Positions 1 through 8,054 of a stretch of DNA of 64,000 bases are shown here, piece by piece. Within the stretch, counting starts at the first letter, position 1. Each line of letters begins with the position of its first letter. Both the position numbers and the translations under genes were made by a program. Below the pieces are notes generated by a model. That model saw only the letters and a program-made list of their open reading frames with translations. It made no database searches and had not been told where the DNA came from. Source of the DNA: an uncultured Lactobacillus sp. (GTDB taxonomy: Bacteria; Bacillota; Bacilli; Lactobacillales; Lactobacillaceae); the NCBI GenBank assembly GCA_937874695.1, contig CALNAJ010000020.1:9665-73664 (forward strand). The letters are read 5' to 3'.

Positions 1-227
1 TTAATTAACATCCCCAGATGCCACCAAATATCAGTGTTCATTAACCGTGAACAGAGTTTCAATCCTAAACAATTTTCATGCTAAGCCGAAACCTCTACGT
101 ATTCTGAAAAAAGATGAGACAGATTCCCGGATTTTTACATTAGTAATAAGTATAGGTGCTTTTAAGGATAGGATCAGGCCGCCGACTCTTAATGATACAA
201 CATGAATCGGATAAGTATTTGATAATC

Positions 228-449
228 ATGACTATCCTAGCCGGAGGAGGTCAGGAATGGAGCCAGCCGTGGCGGTGACGACTGAACAGGCGTTCGGGTC
301 TCCCCGTTCAGTCATCACGGGACGCGTTTGAAGATGCGCGGTCTTTTCGGCGCAGCTTCAAACCGAGCTGGAATCCCGTCTTTTGGCTGGAGGCGTTCCC
401 CACAGCAGGCGGAATTCCTGGCAGCCGCAGGCGACCTGCCATCAGTCAT
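228..449 (+). repeat. Dispersed structured-RNA-like element, copy A
   Basis: One of eight related intergenic elements in the window. Outer stem ATGACT (228-233) pairs with AGTCAT (444-449); closing stem GTCAGG (250-255) pairs with CCTGGC (417-422). Inside are hairpin 1 (GACTGAAC 280-287 with GTTCAGTC 306-313), hairpin 2 (GTTTGAAG 326-333 with CTTCAAAC 356-363) and a third hairpin at about 364-395. The conserved patches AGGAGGT, GGAGCCAGCCGTG, GGGACG and GCCGCAGGCGAC are all present. A stretch at about 110-150 upstream resembles segments at 57530 and 36246. The small ORF crossing 328-516 is an artefact of the element. The fold is seen in the sequence; transcription and function are unknown. 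Confidence 0.85.
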
Positions 450-451
450 AG

Positions 452-484
452 AAAAAGGAACAACCGCCAGATGTCGATTGTTCC
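452..484 (-). terminator. Terminator of the CDF-DtxR unit
   Basis: Read on the minus strand, GGAACAAT and its complement form an imperfect stem of about 9 bp followed by TTTTTCT. It lies just past the stop of the DtxR-type gene and directly abuts element copy A. Confidence 0.75.
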
Positions 485-497
485 CGTCAATTACAAT

Positions 498-1145
498 TTA
501 TTTAATGAAGATGTAGTGGGACGCCTTGTAGCTCACAATCAGTTCCGCATCGTCCGTTAAGTTCTGTACGGTCACAGGTCCTTCGAACGGATCGTGCTTG
601 ATGATCCGCAGTTGATCGCCAATATCCAACTTCAAATCACCCAGATACGTCAATAGGTCCCGATTATCGATGAACCGGTCCACGGTCACGACCGAACCAT
701 CCTTAGCATCGTTCAAGACCGTATGACTGTCTTCATGGTAATGGCCAAACCGATCCGGAATGACCCCGCCATGGGGACAATGCGTGGGGTGACCCAGCAT
801 GTCGTCCAGTGAATTGACTAATTTGGGACTTGTCACGTGTTCCAGTACTTCGGCCTCCGCGTGAACGTCGGGCAGATCATAGTCCAATTTTTCCACGAGA
901 AAGACTTCCCAGATTCGGTGCTTACGAACCAAATCCTCGGCTAGCCGGATACCCCGGTTAGTCAGGGAAATCCCCGCGTAGGGCGTGTGCTCGGCCAAGC
1001 CCTCTGCCGTCATCTTATTGACCATTTCGGTCACGGACCCGGCAGCAATATTCAAGCTGATAGCAATCTGTTTGTTGGAAACTTTCTTTTGCTTACCACC
1101 CAGCTCGAAAATAATTTTTAAATAATCCTCCTTCATCGGAGTCAT
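498..1145 (-). CDS. DtxR/MntR-family metal-dependent transcriptional regulator
   Basis: Cytoplasmic metal-sensing repressor of about 215 aa, the full three-domain form. Residues 1-60 are a winged helix; the middle is a dimerisation and metal-binding domain with the family hallmark HPTHCPHGGVIP and an HAEAEVLEH helix; the C-terminus, from about residue 140, is an SH3-like FeoA domain. This length matches MtsR/SloR-type regulators rather than the short Bacillus MntR, so Mn or Fe sensing is likely but cannot be resolved here. ATG at 1145 is chosen because GAGGTGA lies 6 nt upstream; the GTG one codon earlier is too close to that site. It is downstream of, and probably cotranscribed with, a CDF cation exporter, suggesting it controls metal efflux or balance. 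Confidence 0.88.
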   Translation of the reverse strand: MTPMKEDYLKIIFELGGKQKKVSNKQIAISLNIAAGSVTEMVNKMTAEGLAEHTPYAGISLTNRGIRLAEDLVRKHRIWEVFLVEKLDYDLPDVHAEAEVLEHVTSPKLVNSLDDMLGHPTHCPHGGVIPDRFGHYHEDSHTVLNDAKDGSVVTVDRFIDNRDLLTYLGDLKLDIGDQLRIIKHDPFEGPVTVQNLTDDAELIVSYKASHYIFIK

Positions 1146-1199
1146 CACTGTTCACCTCATCTAGATTATGTTCCTAACACAACAACATCAGCCACACAG

Positions 1200-2099
1200 T
1201 TACTCGTGCCGCCAATCATTTTGATCATAAAATAACGCTTCGTGCTCACCACGGTGGCACTCTGCCTGAATCGTCACGTGATTCACATTATACTTCCGAC
1301 ACAGCAAGGTTTCAATCTGACGATAGATCGGCTCAATCTCCGCCAAAGGTAAATCATCCATATTGACGTGCACCGAAAAGACAATATTGTTCTCGTCAAT
1401 CTGCCACGCATGAAGATGATGGACCCCTTCAACCTCGGGTAATTGCTCAATATCGGTGGCGATTGCTTCGTAGTCAAGATTGGGTGAAGCTTCCATCAGA
1501 ATCCCCAATGTCTGCTTCACGATCGGCCAAGATTCGATAGCAATGTAAATTCCCACCAGAATTGTAATCACCGGATCGACCCAGTTCACGTGCCAAACGG
1601 TGATCATCACGGCCCCAATAATCACACCAACTGAGGCCAACGCATCACTCAGTAAGTGCAGATACGTCGCACGGACATTCAAATTGTGCTTGGCGCCCTG
1701 ATTCAGGAGTACCGTGGACAAGAGGTTCGCCACGAAGCTCACGACGGCAACCAGGAGCATGACCGTGCCCTGTACGTGTTCGGGATGAAAGAGTCGCCGA
1801 ACGGCCTCAACCGCCAGAATGATGCAGACAACTACCAACACTAGGGCGTTCAACAACGCTGCCAAAATTTCCGCCCGTCGATAGCCATACGTGTTGGTCC
1901 GCGTCTGCTGTCGACCACCAATCTTATGGGCCGCATAACTCAACACAATGGAGAGTGCATCGCCAAAGTTGTGAAAGGCGTCTGAGAGCAGTGACAGACT
2001 ACCCGATAACAGACCACCTATGAATTCAAATATCGTAATCACAACGTTTAACACAGTAACCAGAAAGAACCGGCCACCCGATAAGCTACTCTTCTCCAA
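1200..2099 (-). CDS. Cation diffusion facilitator (CzcD-like, probably Zn2+ exporter)
   Basis: Membrane antiporter of 299 aa exporting divalent cations, most likely zinc, in exchange for protons. Six hydrophobic segments span about residues 10-205, followed by a cytoplasmic ferredoxin-like domain. The two family metal-site motifs are visible: H43-x3-D47 in HNFGD and H148-x3-D152 in HLLSD, in TM2 and TM5. This H/D pattern is typical of Zn-preferring CDF members. The start is TTG behind GGGGTGG. It is the first gene of a two-gene unit with the DtxR-type regulator 51 nt downstream, so metal-dependent control is plausible. Full family length; nothing truncated. Confidence 0.9.
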   Translation of the reverse strand: MEKSSLSGGRFFLVTVLNVVITIFEFIGGLLSGSLSLLSDAFHNFGDALSIVLSYAAHKIGGRQQTRTNTYGYRRAEILAALLNALVLVVVCIILAVEAVRRLFHPEHVQGTVMLLVAVVSFVANLLSTVLLNQGAKHNLNVRATYLHLLSDALASVGVIIGAVMITVWHVNWVDPVITILVGIYIAIESWPIVKQTLGILMEASPNLDYEAIATDIEQLPEVEGVHHLHAWQIDENNIVFSVHVNMDDLPLAEIEPIYRQIETLLCRKYNVNHVTIQAECHRGEHEALFYDQNDWRHE

Positions 2100-2189
2100 C
2101 GTGCACCACCCCTATGGTTGACTACTCCCTATTATCGCAGAGTTTAGGGCGAATGAAAAGGTGGTTTTCGGCAAACCTGACTTTGACAC

Positions 2190-2230
2190 AAAAATAGGAT
2201 CAATTCCCGATGAAAGCGGAACCAATCCTA
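2190..2230 (-). terminator. Terminator of the GNAT gene
   Basis: On the minus strand TAGGAT and TTCC pair with GGAA and ATCCTA around an 11-nt loop, followed by TTTTTGT. It lies 44 nt after the acetyltransferase stop and upstream of the CDF gene, separating the two transcripts. Confidence 0.75.
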
Positions 2231-2273
2231 CTATTATATACATCTTTATTTAACGAAACTGCGCGTCACGAAA

Positions 2274-2837
2274 TTATTTGTTAGTCACTGAGTGCAGCAC
2301 GTGTTCTGGCTTAACGTTAGCCGTGACCCGTTCGTAGGCAAAATCCTTCGTACCAGGCATATCAACGGCGGCGAGATCAATCATCCCAGTTTCGGTGAAA
2401 CCGTTCTTCTTGATAACGTGTTGCATTGCCATATTTTGAGGGTGCGTATCAATGCGGATACTTTCGATGTCCGCCGCGTGGTCAATCTGTTCAAAGAGCC
2501 GACTGAACAATTCACCGGCAAGTCCCCGACCATGATGGTGGCTGGATACTGCTACACGATGAATCGCCAAGTAAGGCGCCTGTTTGGTCAGCCACTGACC
2601 TTCAATCTGTTTGTACGTTGGGTCTTCTCCCGGAATAATTGCGGCAGTCCCCAAGATTTCGTTGTTCTCTTCCAACACGACCGTCCACCCTTGGTGAATG
2701 TCGTCAACTAAGACCGCAGTGTTGGGGTAGGCTCCCTGCCATTGATCAATTGCTTGGGCCGCCAATAATTCACGACCATCACGAATGATTGATTCAATTT
2801 GTGGTAAGTCCGCCATAGTAGCTTGTCGTAACAGCAT
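2274..2837 (-). CDS. GNAT-family N-acetyltransferase
   Basis: Probable acetyl-CoA-dependent N-acetyltransferase, 187 aa, substrate unknown. The GNAT core is clear: an N-terminal LRQAxMADLPQI strand-helix, then the acetyl-CoA pyrophosphate loop in VAVSSHHHGRGLAGELF (a Q/RxxGxG/A variant), then THPQNMAMQHVIKKNGF, the usual end-of-domain motif. The ATG at 2837 is preferred because AAGGA sits about 11 nt upstream; the upstream ATG at 2849 overlaps that site. Monocistronic, with its own terminator. No neighbour indicates the substrate. Confidence 0.85.
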   Translation of the reverse strand: MLLRQATMADLPQIESIIRDGRELLAAQAIDQWQGAYPNTAVLVDDIHQGWTVVLEENNEILGTAAIIPGEDPTYKQIEGQWLTKQAPYLAIHRVAVSSHHHGRGLAGELFSRLFEQIDHAADIESIRIDTHPQNMAMQHVIKKNGFTETGMIDLAAVDMPGTKDFAYERVTANVKPEHVLHSVTNK

Positions 2838-3123
2838 GTATAACACCATCCTTCATGTTTTTGGTTTAAAGCGATTTTGTAATATTAACACGCTGACGAC
2901 GAAATACAACCATCTTGACCAACTTTTTTCTTCTGTGCAAAACGGCACAAATGAAAATGCCCGTCTGATAGCTTTCATAAGAAAAATACCGTTTCATTTT
3001 TCTTTCATTTTCTCACAGATTTCTCACAGACGAGATCAAGTATGATAGCTTAAAACGATAGTTATTACTCAGGGGTACGCCCATCTCTAAGTCTTAAAAA
3101 TGTGATGACACATTCCGACCACC

Positions 3124-3331
3124 GTTTAGGCCAGAACCGGAGGCAATTAGAAACGGAACCCCGTGACGGTGCAGTTAGACCGAGCGTTTTTCTCGATCTT
3201 ACTCTGCACGGGACACCTTTAAGACACACGGTTTCTTGGGTGGCTTAAAGGTGAGCGTGAAGACCGCTCTTCGGCTTCACGCGGTCCCCATGGGGTGACA
3301 TCCCTAATTGCCGCAGGTGGCGGGCCCTAAC
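3124..3331 (+). repeat. Dispersed structured-RNA-like element, copy B (divergent)
   Basis: The most diverged copy, and the most informative. The closing stem GGCAATTAG (3142-3150) pairs perfectly with CTAATTGCC (3304-3312), a 9-bp helix of quite different sequence from the GC-rich helix of other copies. Hairpin 1 runs 3169-3184 with 3192-3209, hairpin 2 is CCTTTAAG (3216-3223) with CTTAAAGG (3244-3251), and hairpin 3 is GCGTGAAG (3255-3262) with CTTCACGC (3275-3282). Unpaired patches GGAACC-CCGTG, GGGACA and GCCGCAGG are retained. An outer bulged stem (3124-3132 with 3323-3331) may extend it. Same plan with different bases is what RNA-level selection produces. Confidence 0.8.
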
Positions 3332-3365
3332 GATGTCACAGCTGTGTCCAAGGAAAAATGGCAAC

Positions 3366-3409
3366 AAAAAAAGCGGCTGGTCAAGAACCTTCTAAACTTG
3401 ACCGACCGC
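3366..3409 (-). terminator. Rho-independent terminator, minus strand
   Basis: A 13-bp arm, GCGGCTGGTCAAG at 3373-3385, pairs with CTTGACCGACCGC at 3397-3409 with one mismatch. On the minus strand it is followed by seven T. It probably ends the MerR transcript, about 300 nt after that gene's stop. Confidence 0.75.
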
Positions 3410-3705
3410 CAACGGAAGCCGTTCCGAGCGAGCGAAAAATCAAAAACAGTTTCAATTTTCCAAAAAACACGTCGTTTAGGTTTCACGATTGCTTACGTCA
3501 ACTTTGGTTAACGTAGTCCATGCGCGAGATGAACGCGCTATTACTCATGGTTATTAGCCTGGTTTCACAACACGTCAACAACATGATTGACCACCAATCC
3601 AGCCAGAAGATCGATTGGTATCGAAAGTTTTTTCTGCCCGGGACATGTAGAATCTCCCGTACCTTCAGATTACCATTGTTACAGGTGATTAACAATGAAA
3701 TCGCC
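3410..3705. other. Intergenic stretch without recognised content
   Basis: About 300 nt between the terminator and the merR stop. Short ORFs on both strands overlap each other, lack convincing ribosome-binding sites and resemble no family I know. It would be the 3' untranslated part of the merR transcript if that transcript runs to 3366. Confidence 0.4.
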
Positions 3706-4149
3706 CTATTTAACCGCGGAAATCAGCTTAAAGTGCCACTGGCCGTCAACGCGATCCGCAATCAACTCCTGAGTTGGGTCCGGATCGAATTGACCGAGGT
3801 TGATTTGAATGTCCCCGTCATCGGTCATACTAATATGGGAGAATCGCCCATCCATAAAGGATCTGAGAGCATCAAATAAGTCCTTACGGTGCTTGGCCTG
3901 CTTGACCGCAGCCACCAACGTGAGGCCTTGATCTAAAAGCGTCTTGATCTGTTGCACCTGGATCAACGTTTTATAACTAAACTTGCGATTCTTGCCATCA
4001 CCGACCTCTTGGCTACGAATATAGCCTTTGCGTTCCCAATAACGTAGCTGGCTCTGGGAGACACCAGTGGCTTCGGCTACATCCCCGATACCAAGCACGA
4101 TATGCTCCACCGGAAATTTTTTTATTAAATTTGTTTCGTCTTCATTCAT
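3706..4149 (-). CDS. MerR-family transcriptional regulator
   Basis: DNA-binding regulator of 147 aa. A MerR winged HTH occupies about residues 18-88 (IGDVAEATGVSQSQLRYWERKGYI, then the RKFSYKTL wing), followed by a helix and an acidic C-terminal tail with no cysteine cluster, so it is not a classic metal sensor. ATG at 4149 is used because AGGTGA lies about 9 nt upstream; the GTG given by a longer frame lies inside that ribosome-binding site. It is divergent from an MFS multidrug-type pump, the usual layout for a local regulator, and the shared 220-bp region contains direct and inverted repeats suited as operators. Effector unknown. Confidence 0.85.
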   Translation of the reverse strand: MNEDETNLIKKFPVEHIVLGIGDVAEATGVSQSQLRYWERKGYIRSQEVGDGKNRKFSYKTLIQVQQIKTLLDQGLTLVAAVKQAKHRKDLFDALRSFMDGRFSHISMTDDGDIQINLGQFDPDPTQELIADRVDGQWHFKLISAVK

Positions 4150-4239
4150 TAGAAGGATCACCTGCTTTCTGAAAAAATTTCAATTTTTATAAATGCCCGT
4201 CTAAACGCAATGAAAGCGGTCATCAATTTTGTTAGGTAA

Positions 4240-4331
4240 TTTAAAAAGGTTGTTCACTTTTCTCCAACCAGTATATATATTTTAAAAAGGTTGTCAAGCT
4301 AGTTGACAAAGTAGTTCATTCTGCGTATAGT
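4240..4331 (+). promoter_or_regulatory. Promoter and probable operators of the MFS-DUF4811 operon
   Basis: A near-consensus SigA promoter is visible: TTGACA at 4303-4308, a 17-nt spacer, TATAGT at 4326-4331. The -35 lies inside a perfect inverted repeat, TTGTCAA-N5-TTGACAA (4291-4309). Upstream, a 14-bp direct repeat TTTAAAAAGGTTGT occurs at 4240-4253 and 4281-4294, 41 bp apart (about four helical turns). The MerR protein divergently encoded beside it is the obvious candidate ligand, but this is inference. Confidence 0.75.
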
Positions 4332-4370
4332 GATTTCAGAATTAATTTTAGGAAAAAAGAGGGAATTATT

Positions 4371-5861
4371 TTGGGAAATGCAGCATCGCTTGATACAAAC
4401 GGCAAACCCTACAACCGGAACCTCCTGGTTGTGCTCCTATTAATTGGGACGTTTTGTACCGTTTTAAACCAAACCATTTTAAGTACGGCCTTTCCAACCT
4501 TAATGAAGGCCTTTGATGTCTCAACGTCAACTGTGCAATGGTTGACCACGGGATTTCTATTAGTCAACGGGATCATGATCCCAATCAGTGCCTGGTTGCT
4601 GAACACCATCAGCTCCAAGGTCTTATACATCAGTGCCATGACGACTTTCTTAATCGGAACCATCACGTGTTGGGCAGCCGTTAGCTTCCCAATGTTATTG
4701 GTTGGCCGGCTGATTCAAGCCGTTGGTGTGGGTGTCTCCATGCCATTACTGCAGACCATGATGCTGACGATCTTCCCCGCTAACAAGCGGGGGACTGCCA
4801 TGGGACTTGCCGGGATCGTTATCGGTCTGGCACCTGCCATTGGCCCGACCCTTTCAGGGTGGGTCATTGACAACTGGACTTGGCGTGACCTCTTCGGCAT
4901 GATTATTCCTATCGTTGCCGTCGTCATCTTAGCCAGCTTCTGGCTCATGCGTAGCGTTCTGGAAACACACAAGGAACCATTAGACGTCCTGTCCGCAGTT
5001 CTTTCTACCATTGGATTTGGGAGTATGCTGTACGGTTTCTCCTCCGTTGGTGACGACGGTTGGGGCAGCGTCAAAGTGCTCTCGACCTTGATCATCGGGT
5101 TCATCTTCGTTGGTCTGTTCATCTGGCGTCAACTCGTCATGGACGACCCATTCTTGAACTTCCGTGTTTACAAGTCTAAGCAATTTACAGTTTCTGCTAT
5201 TTTAAGTTCCGTGGTCAACATGGCCATGGTCGGTGTTGAAATGGTCATTCCCCTCTACCTTCAAATGGTTAAAGGGATGTCGGCCTTCCATTCTGGATTA
5301 ACCCTGTTAGCCGGAGCCCTCATGATGGGGATTATGAGTCCCATCACTGGGCGGGCATTTGACCGCTTTGGGGCTAAGCGTTTAGCCACGATGGGGATGT
5401 TCCTCCTGACGGTTGGAACCTTACCATTCGTCTGGATCACCAAGGATACCTCAACGCTTTACATCGTGATTCTCTACGCAATCCGGATGTTCGGGATTGC
5501 CATGGTGATGATGCCAGCAACCACTGCCGGAATGAACGCTTTACCAATGAACATGCTGTCTCATGGGACTGCTGTCAACAACACTCAACGGCAAGTTGCG
5601 AGTTCTGTCGGAACGGCCATCATGGTCAGTGTCTTGACCAACGTTACCAAGAACAGTATGCCCGCAAAGCACGTCTTAACGACGGACCCACTGAGTTACG
5701 CCTCACGTGCCATTAGTGCCACTTTGAACGGTTACCATGCTGCCTTCTGGATTGCCATCGGATTCAGTGTCATTGCCCTGTTCGTGGCCTTCCAGTTGAA
5801 AGGTTCCCATTCTGTTCATATGGCGGATGAAGATTCTATTAAAGGAGGTGCCGCAAAGTGA
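4371..5861 (+). CDS. MFS drug:H+ antiporter, DHA2 (EmrB/LmrB-like) family
   Basis: Integral membrane exporter of 496 aa with about 14 hydrophobic segments, the DHA2 pattern. The MFS motif A-like loop appears around residues 70-85, and motif C-like sequence GLAPAIGPTLSGWVID near residues 145-160 marks it as an antiporter. Family members expel lipophilic drugs, dyes or bile-type compounds; the actual substrate is unknown. The start is TTG at 4371 behind AGAGGGA; no in-frame ATG exists nearby. The stop overlaps the start of the DUF4811 gene (GTGA), so the two are translationally coupled. Regulation is likely by the divergent MerR protein through the operator-like repeats over the promoter. Confidence 0.88.
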   Translation: MGNAASLDTNGKPYNRNLLVVLLLIGTFCTVLNQTILSTAFPTLMKAFDVSTSTVQWLTTGFLLVNGIMIPISAWLLNTISSKVLYISAMTTFLIGTITCWAAVSFPMLLVGRLIQAVGVGVSMPLLQTMMLTIFPANKRGTAMGLAGIVIGLAPAIGPTLSGWVIDNWTWRDLFGMIIPIVAVVILASFWLMRSVLETHKEPLDVLSAVLSTIGFGSMLYGFSSVGDDGWGSVKVLSTLIIGFIFVGLFIWRQLVMDDPFLNFRVYKSKQFTVSAILSSVVNMAMVGVEMVIPLYLQMVKGMSAFHSGLTLLAGALMMGIMSPITGRAFDRFGAKRLATMGMFLLTVGTLPFVWITKDTSTLYIVILYAIRMFGIAMVMMPATTAGMNALPMNMLSHGTAVNNTQRQVASSVGTAIMVSVLTNVTKNSMPAKHVLTTDPLSYASRAISATLNGYHAAFWIAIGFSVIALFVAFQLKGSHSVHMADEDSIKGGAAK

Positions 5862-6583
5862 TTCTCATTACATTAGTTCTCTGTGCGGTTCTCGCTTTCA
5901 TCTTTTATGTCTACATGTCTAACCGGGTCCTCGCCAACACGTTGACTACGCTCGCCATCATCGGGATGCTGACCAGCATCTTCTTCCTGGTCAAGAACGA
6001 TCACGATCACTACGGCCTGCACAACGTCACCACGACGTCGACCCAAAAGATTTACTCGGCTTCACCTTCCAAGCAACTCCCAATGATGATCTACCAATCC
6101 ATCGGGACTGCTGATAAGCACCAGGTCTATGTTTACAAGACCAGTGCGACTGCCAAGAAGACTAGCCACACCAAGGCTAAGGTCACGACAAAGAACGTGG
6201 TTAAACGGACGACAGGTGCCAACCGCATCGTCACCAAGAAGGTTTACCGCGAATACAAGAGTGACATGTACAGCTTCTGGTTTGGTCTCACCGGTAACGG
6301 TCACAAGTACGTGAAGGAAACCAACACCATTTACGTTAACAAAAACTGGACGGTTCTGAGTGCTACGCAAGCTAAGAAGTTACAAAAACTAGCCAGCTCA
6401 AAGACTTTCCAAGCCAAACAAAAGACGGCGGCTACGGCTTACGTCAAGCAACAAGTTATGGCAGCGATGACCAAGAACCCATCGCTATCAGCAACAGAAC
6501 AGAAGAAAGTTACCAAGCAAGCTGCGGCCGCTTACCAAGCACAGGCCATGCAACAGCTGATCAAACAAGTTAAAGCTGAATAA
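5858..6583 (+). CDS. DUF4811-like membrane-anchored protein paired with an MFS pump
   Basis: 241 aa. Two hydrophobic helices at residues 2-20 and 28-45 are followed by a basic, Lys/Thr/Ala-rich extracytoplasmic or cytoplasmic domain. The sequence resembles DUF4811 proteins, which in lactobacilli sit beside DHA2 exporters; their biochemical role is not known. It starts with GTG at 5858, overlapping the pump stop by 4 nt, with AAAGGAGG 9 nt upstream, so synthesis is coupled to the pump. The C-terminal third is alanine/glutamine-rich and likely helical. An accessory subunit of the exporter is a reasonable guess from context only. Confidence 0.75.
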   Translation: MILITLVLCAVLAFIFYVYMSNRVLANTLTTLAIIGMLTSIFFLVKNDHDHYGLHNVTTTSTQKIYSASPSKQLPMMIYQSIGTADKHQVYVYKTSATAKKTSHTKAKVTTKNVVKRTTGANRIVTKKVYREYKSDMYSFWFGLTGNGHKYVKETNTIYVNKNWTVLSATQAKKLQKLASSKTFQAKQKTAATAYVKQQVMAAMTKNPSLSATEQKKVTKQAAAAYQAQAMQQLIKQVKAE

Positions 6584-6598
6584 CCGGTAACGTCCAAA

Positions 6599-6636
6599 GA
6601 CGGTCATCCCCCATTGCGGGAATGACCGTCTTTTTT
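6599..6636 (+). terminator. Terminator of the MFS-DUF4811 operon
   Basis: GACGGTCAT pairs with ATGACCGTC, extended by an inner CCC/GGG, and is followed by TTTTTT. It begins 16 nt after the stop. Confidence 0.9.
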
Positions 6637-6653
6637 CGTCGTTAATTAGCCAC

Positions 6654-6693
6654 AAAAAAATAACGCCTGCGGCTAAACCGCACGGCGTTATTT
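6654..6693 (-). terminator. Terminator of the small MerR-like gene
   Basis: On the minus strand AAATAACGCC and GGCGTTATTT form the outer stem and TGCGG/CCGCA an inner one, followed by a T run. It is positioned 25 nt after the 6718 stop, back to back with the terminator of the converging operon. Confidence 0.85.
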
Positions 6694-6717
6694 GGAACTA
6701 CATTTACACTATCGTTA

Positions 6718-6957
6718 CTAAACTTGCATGAGTCGAGATTGGCCTTTCCGGCATCGTGGTAACAATCCGGATAAGTCATCTAAAGACGTCCCGTTATCCT
6801 GAAAACACTGAATCATGTCGATCCAGTAGAGATCCGAATCATCGAATTCCGTCGCAGAGTGATCTGCCCCTAGCAAACCATGCTTAACGTATTCATCGAT
6901 CCGACCAGCATCAACATTAGCTGCCTTTGCCAGTTCAGTTAAGTTCATCTTCATCAT
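6718..6957 (-). CDS. Small MerR-like HTH protein
   Basis: 79 aa with a single recognisable module: a truncated MerR-type N-terminus (NLTELAKAANVDAGRIDEYVKHGLL), then a helix DLYWIDMIQCFQDNGTSLDDL typical of MerR proteins after the wing. The wing itself is shortened. There is no effector domain, and the C-terminus is Arg/Lys-rich. ATG at 6957 is preferred: longer in-frame starts add a sequence without a ribosome-binding site or HTH homology. The site used here (GCGGGGT) is weak, so the start is uncertain. Monocistronic, with its own terminator. Target unknown. Confidence 0.6.
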   Translation of the reverse strand: MMKMNLTELAKAANVDAGRIDEYVKHGLLGADHSATEFDDSDLYWIDMIQCFQDNGTSLDDLSGLLPRCRKGQSRLMQV

Positions 6958-7020
6958 CTTTACCCCGCTTTCTTCGTTTGTCAATGAGAGTATCATACAA
7001 CCGCCATCAGCAAAAAGCAA

Positions 7021-7349
7021 CCCTTTTACATGAAGTATTTTTCACAGAAATTTTACATTTTAATTGCAGAGTGGACTAGGCCAAAGTCAAGGCTTATAAA
7101 CCGCGGCACATCAGCCTCTCACTCAAATTGATTGGGATGAATTTGAGTTAATTTTTAGGGCCTGACAACTTTTAAGATATCTCTTATTTCACTGCTTTAG
7201 TGTACCGTCATTGCCCCGCCACAATCGTCTCTTTCTGCCGCCTCTTCACGAATTGGGATAAATAATTCAGATTGCCGGTTTACCTTCATCGGTGATAGCG
7301 ATAAACTGGTACTTAGCTTGATTAATTTTCAATGAGAGGAAGTCTGTCT
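7021..7349. other. Intergenic region upstream of azlC
   Basis: 329 nt without a gene. The only structure seen is a 9-bp AT-rich hairpin, ACTCAAATT (7121-7129) with AATTTGAGT (7140-7148), followed by TTAATTTTT on the plus strand. This could be a weak terminator or attenuator ahead of azlC. No T-box or known riboswitch core was recognised. Confidence 0.4.
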
Positions 7350-8054
7350 ATGGGTCCTTCACTAACCTTCCGGACCGGCGTCCGCGATGTGTTACCGACT
7401 GTCTTTGGCTACATTGGAGTTGGATTAGCATTTGGTATCGTCGCGCACACCAGTCACCTGAGTCTACTAGTTGTGGCCGGTATGTCCTTTATCGTTTACG
7501 CGGGTTCGGCGCAATTCATCATCACGAGCATGCTCCTACTACACGATCCCCTGTCCGCCATCTTTATCTCAACCTTTCTGGTCAACTCACGGATGATCCT
7601 GATGAGTACCAGTCTGGCCCAATATTTCCGGCACGAATCCCTATTCAAGAATCTCCTGATTGGGACTCTCGTGACCGATGAGACCTTCGCGCTGGCAATG
7701 AACAAGCAGAACAAGACCAATGGCAAGTTGAGCTTTGCCTGGCAATCCGCGGCTAACTTGGTGGCTTATCTGGTCTGGGGCGTGGCAACCATTGTCGGCG
7801 CTCTGCTGGGAGGCATGATTGCTGACCCAACCCGCTTTGGTTTCGACTTTGCCTTAACCGCCATGTTCATTGGGTTGGTCTACCTGCAGCTGATTAGCGA
7901 CCGGCGCTTGGGCTTGTCCCTGCAACTCATGGTCATGATCTTTGTTGCCATTATTTATTACTTCATGATTGGCCTGATGAGTCAGAACTTTGCCCTACTC
8001 GTCGCTACGGTAGCTGGCTGTCTCTTTGGAATGGAGATGAAGAAATGTCGATGA
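7350..8054 (+). CDS. azlC: AzlC-family branched-chain amino-acid exporter, large subunit
   Basis: 234-aa polytopic membrane protein, the large subunit of the two-component AzlCD (LIV-E) exporter that expels branched-chain amino acids or their analogues. The family signature region VYAGSAQFIITSMLLLHDPLSAIFISTFLVNSR is read in pieces around residues 45-80, with about seven hydrophobic segments. ATG at 7350 is preferred because AGAGGAA lies 8 nt upstream; the ATG at 7332 overlaps that site. It overlaps azlD by 10 nt, indicating coupled translation. In this peptide-consuming organism it likely relieves amino-acid overflow; the precise substrate is inferred from the family. Confidence 0.88.
   Translation: MGPSLTFRTGVRDVLPTVFGYIGVGLAFGIVAHTSHLSLLVVAGMSFIVYAGSAQFIITSMLLLHDPLSAIFISTFLVNSRMILMSTSLAQYFRHESLFKNLLIGTLVTDETFALAMNKQNKTNGKLSFAWQSAANLVAYLVWGVATIVGALLGGMIADPTRFGFDFALTAMFIGLVYLQLISDRRLGLSLQLMVMIFVAIIYYFMIGLMSQNFALLVATVAGCLFGMEMKKCR

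Noticed and set aside
328..516. 62-aa ORF
   Set aside because: Lies inside structured element copy A; the protein is only a translation of the conserved RNA and has no ribosome-binding site.
7121..7155. T-box or amino-acid riboswitch ahead of azlCD
   Set aside because: Only a short AT-rich hairpin is visible; no T-box core or specifier-like domain was found.
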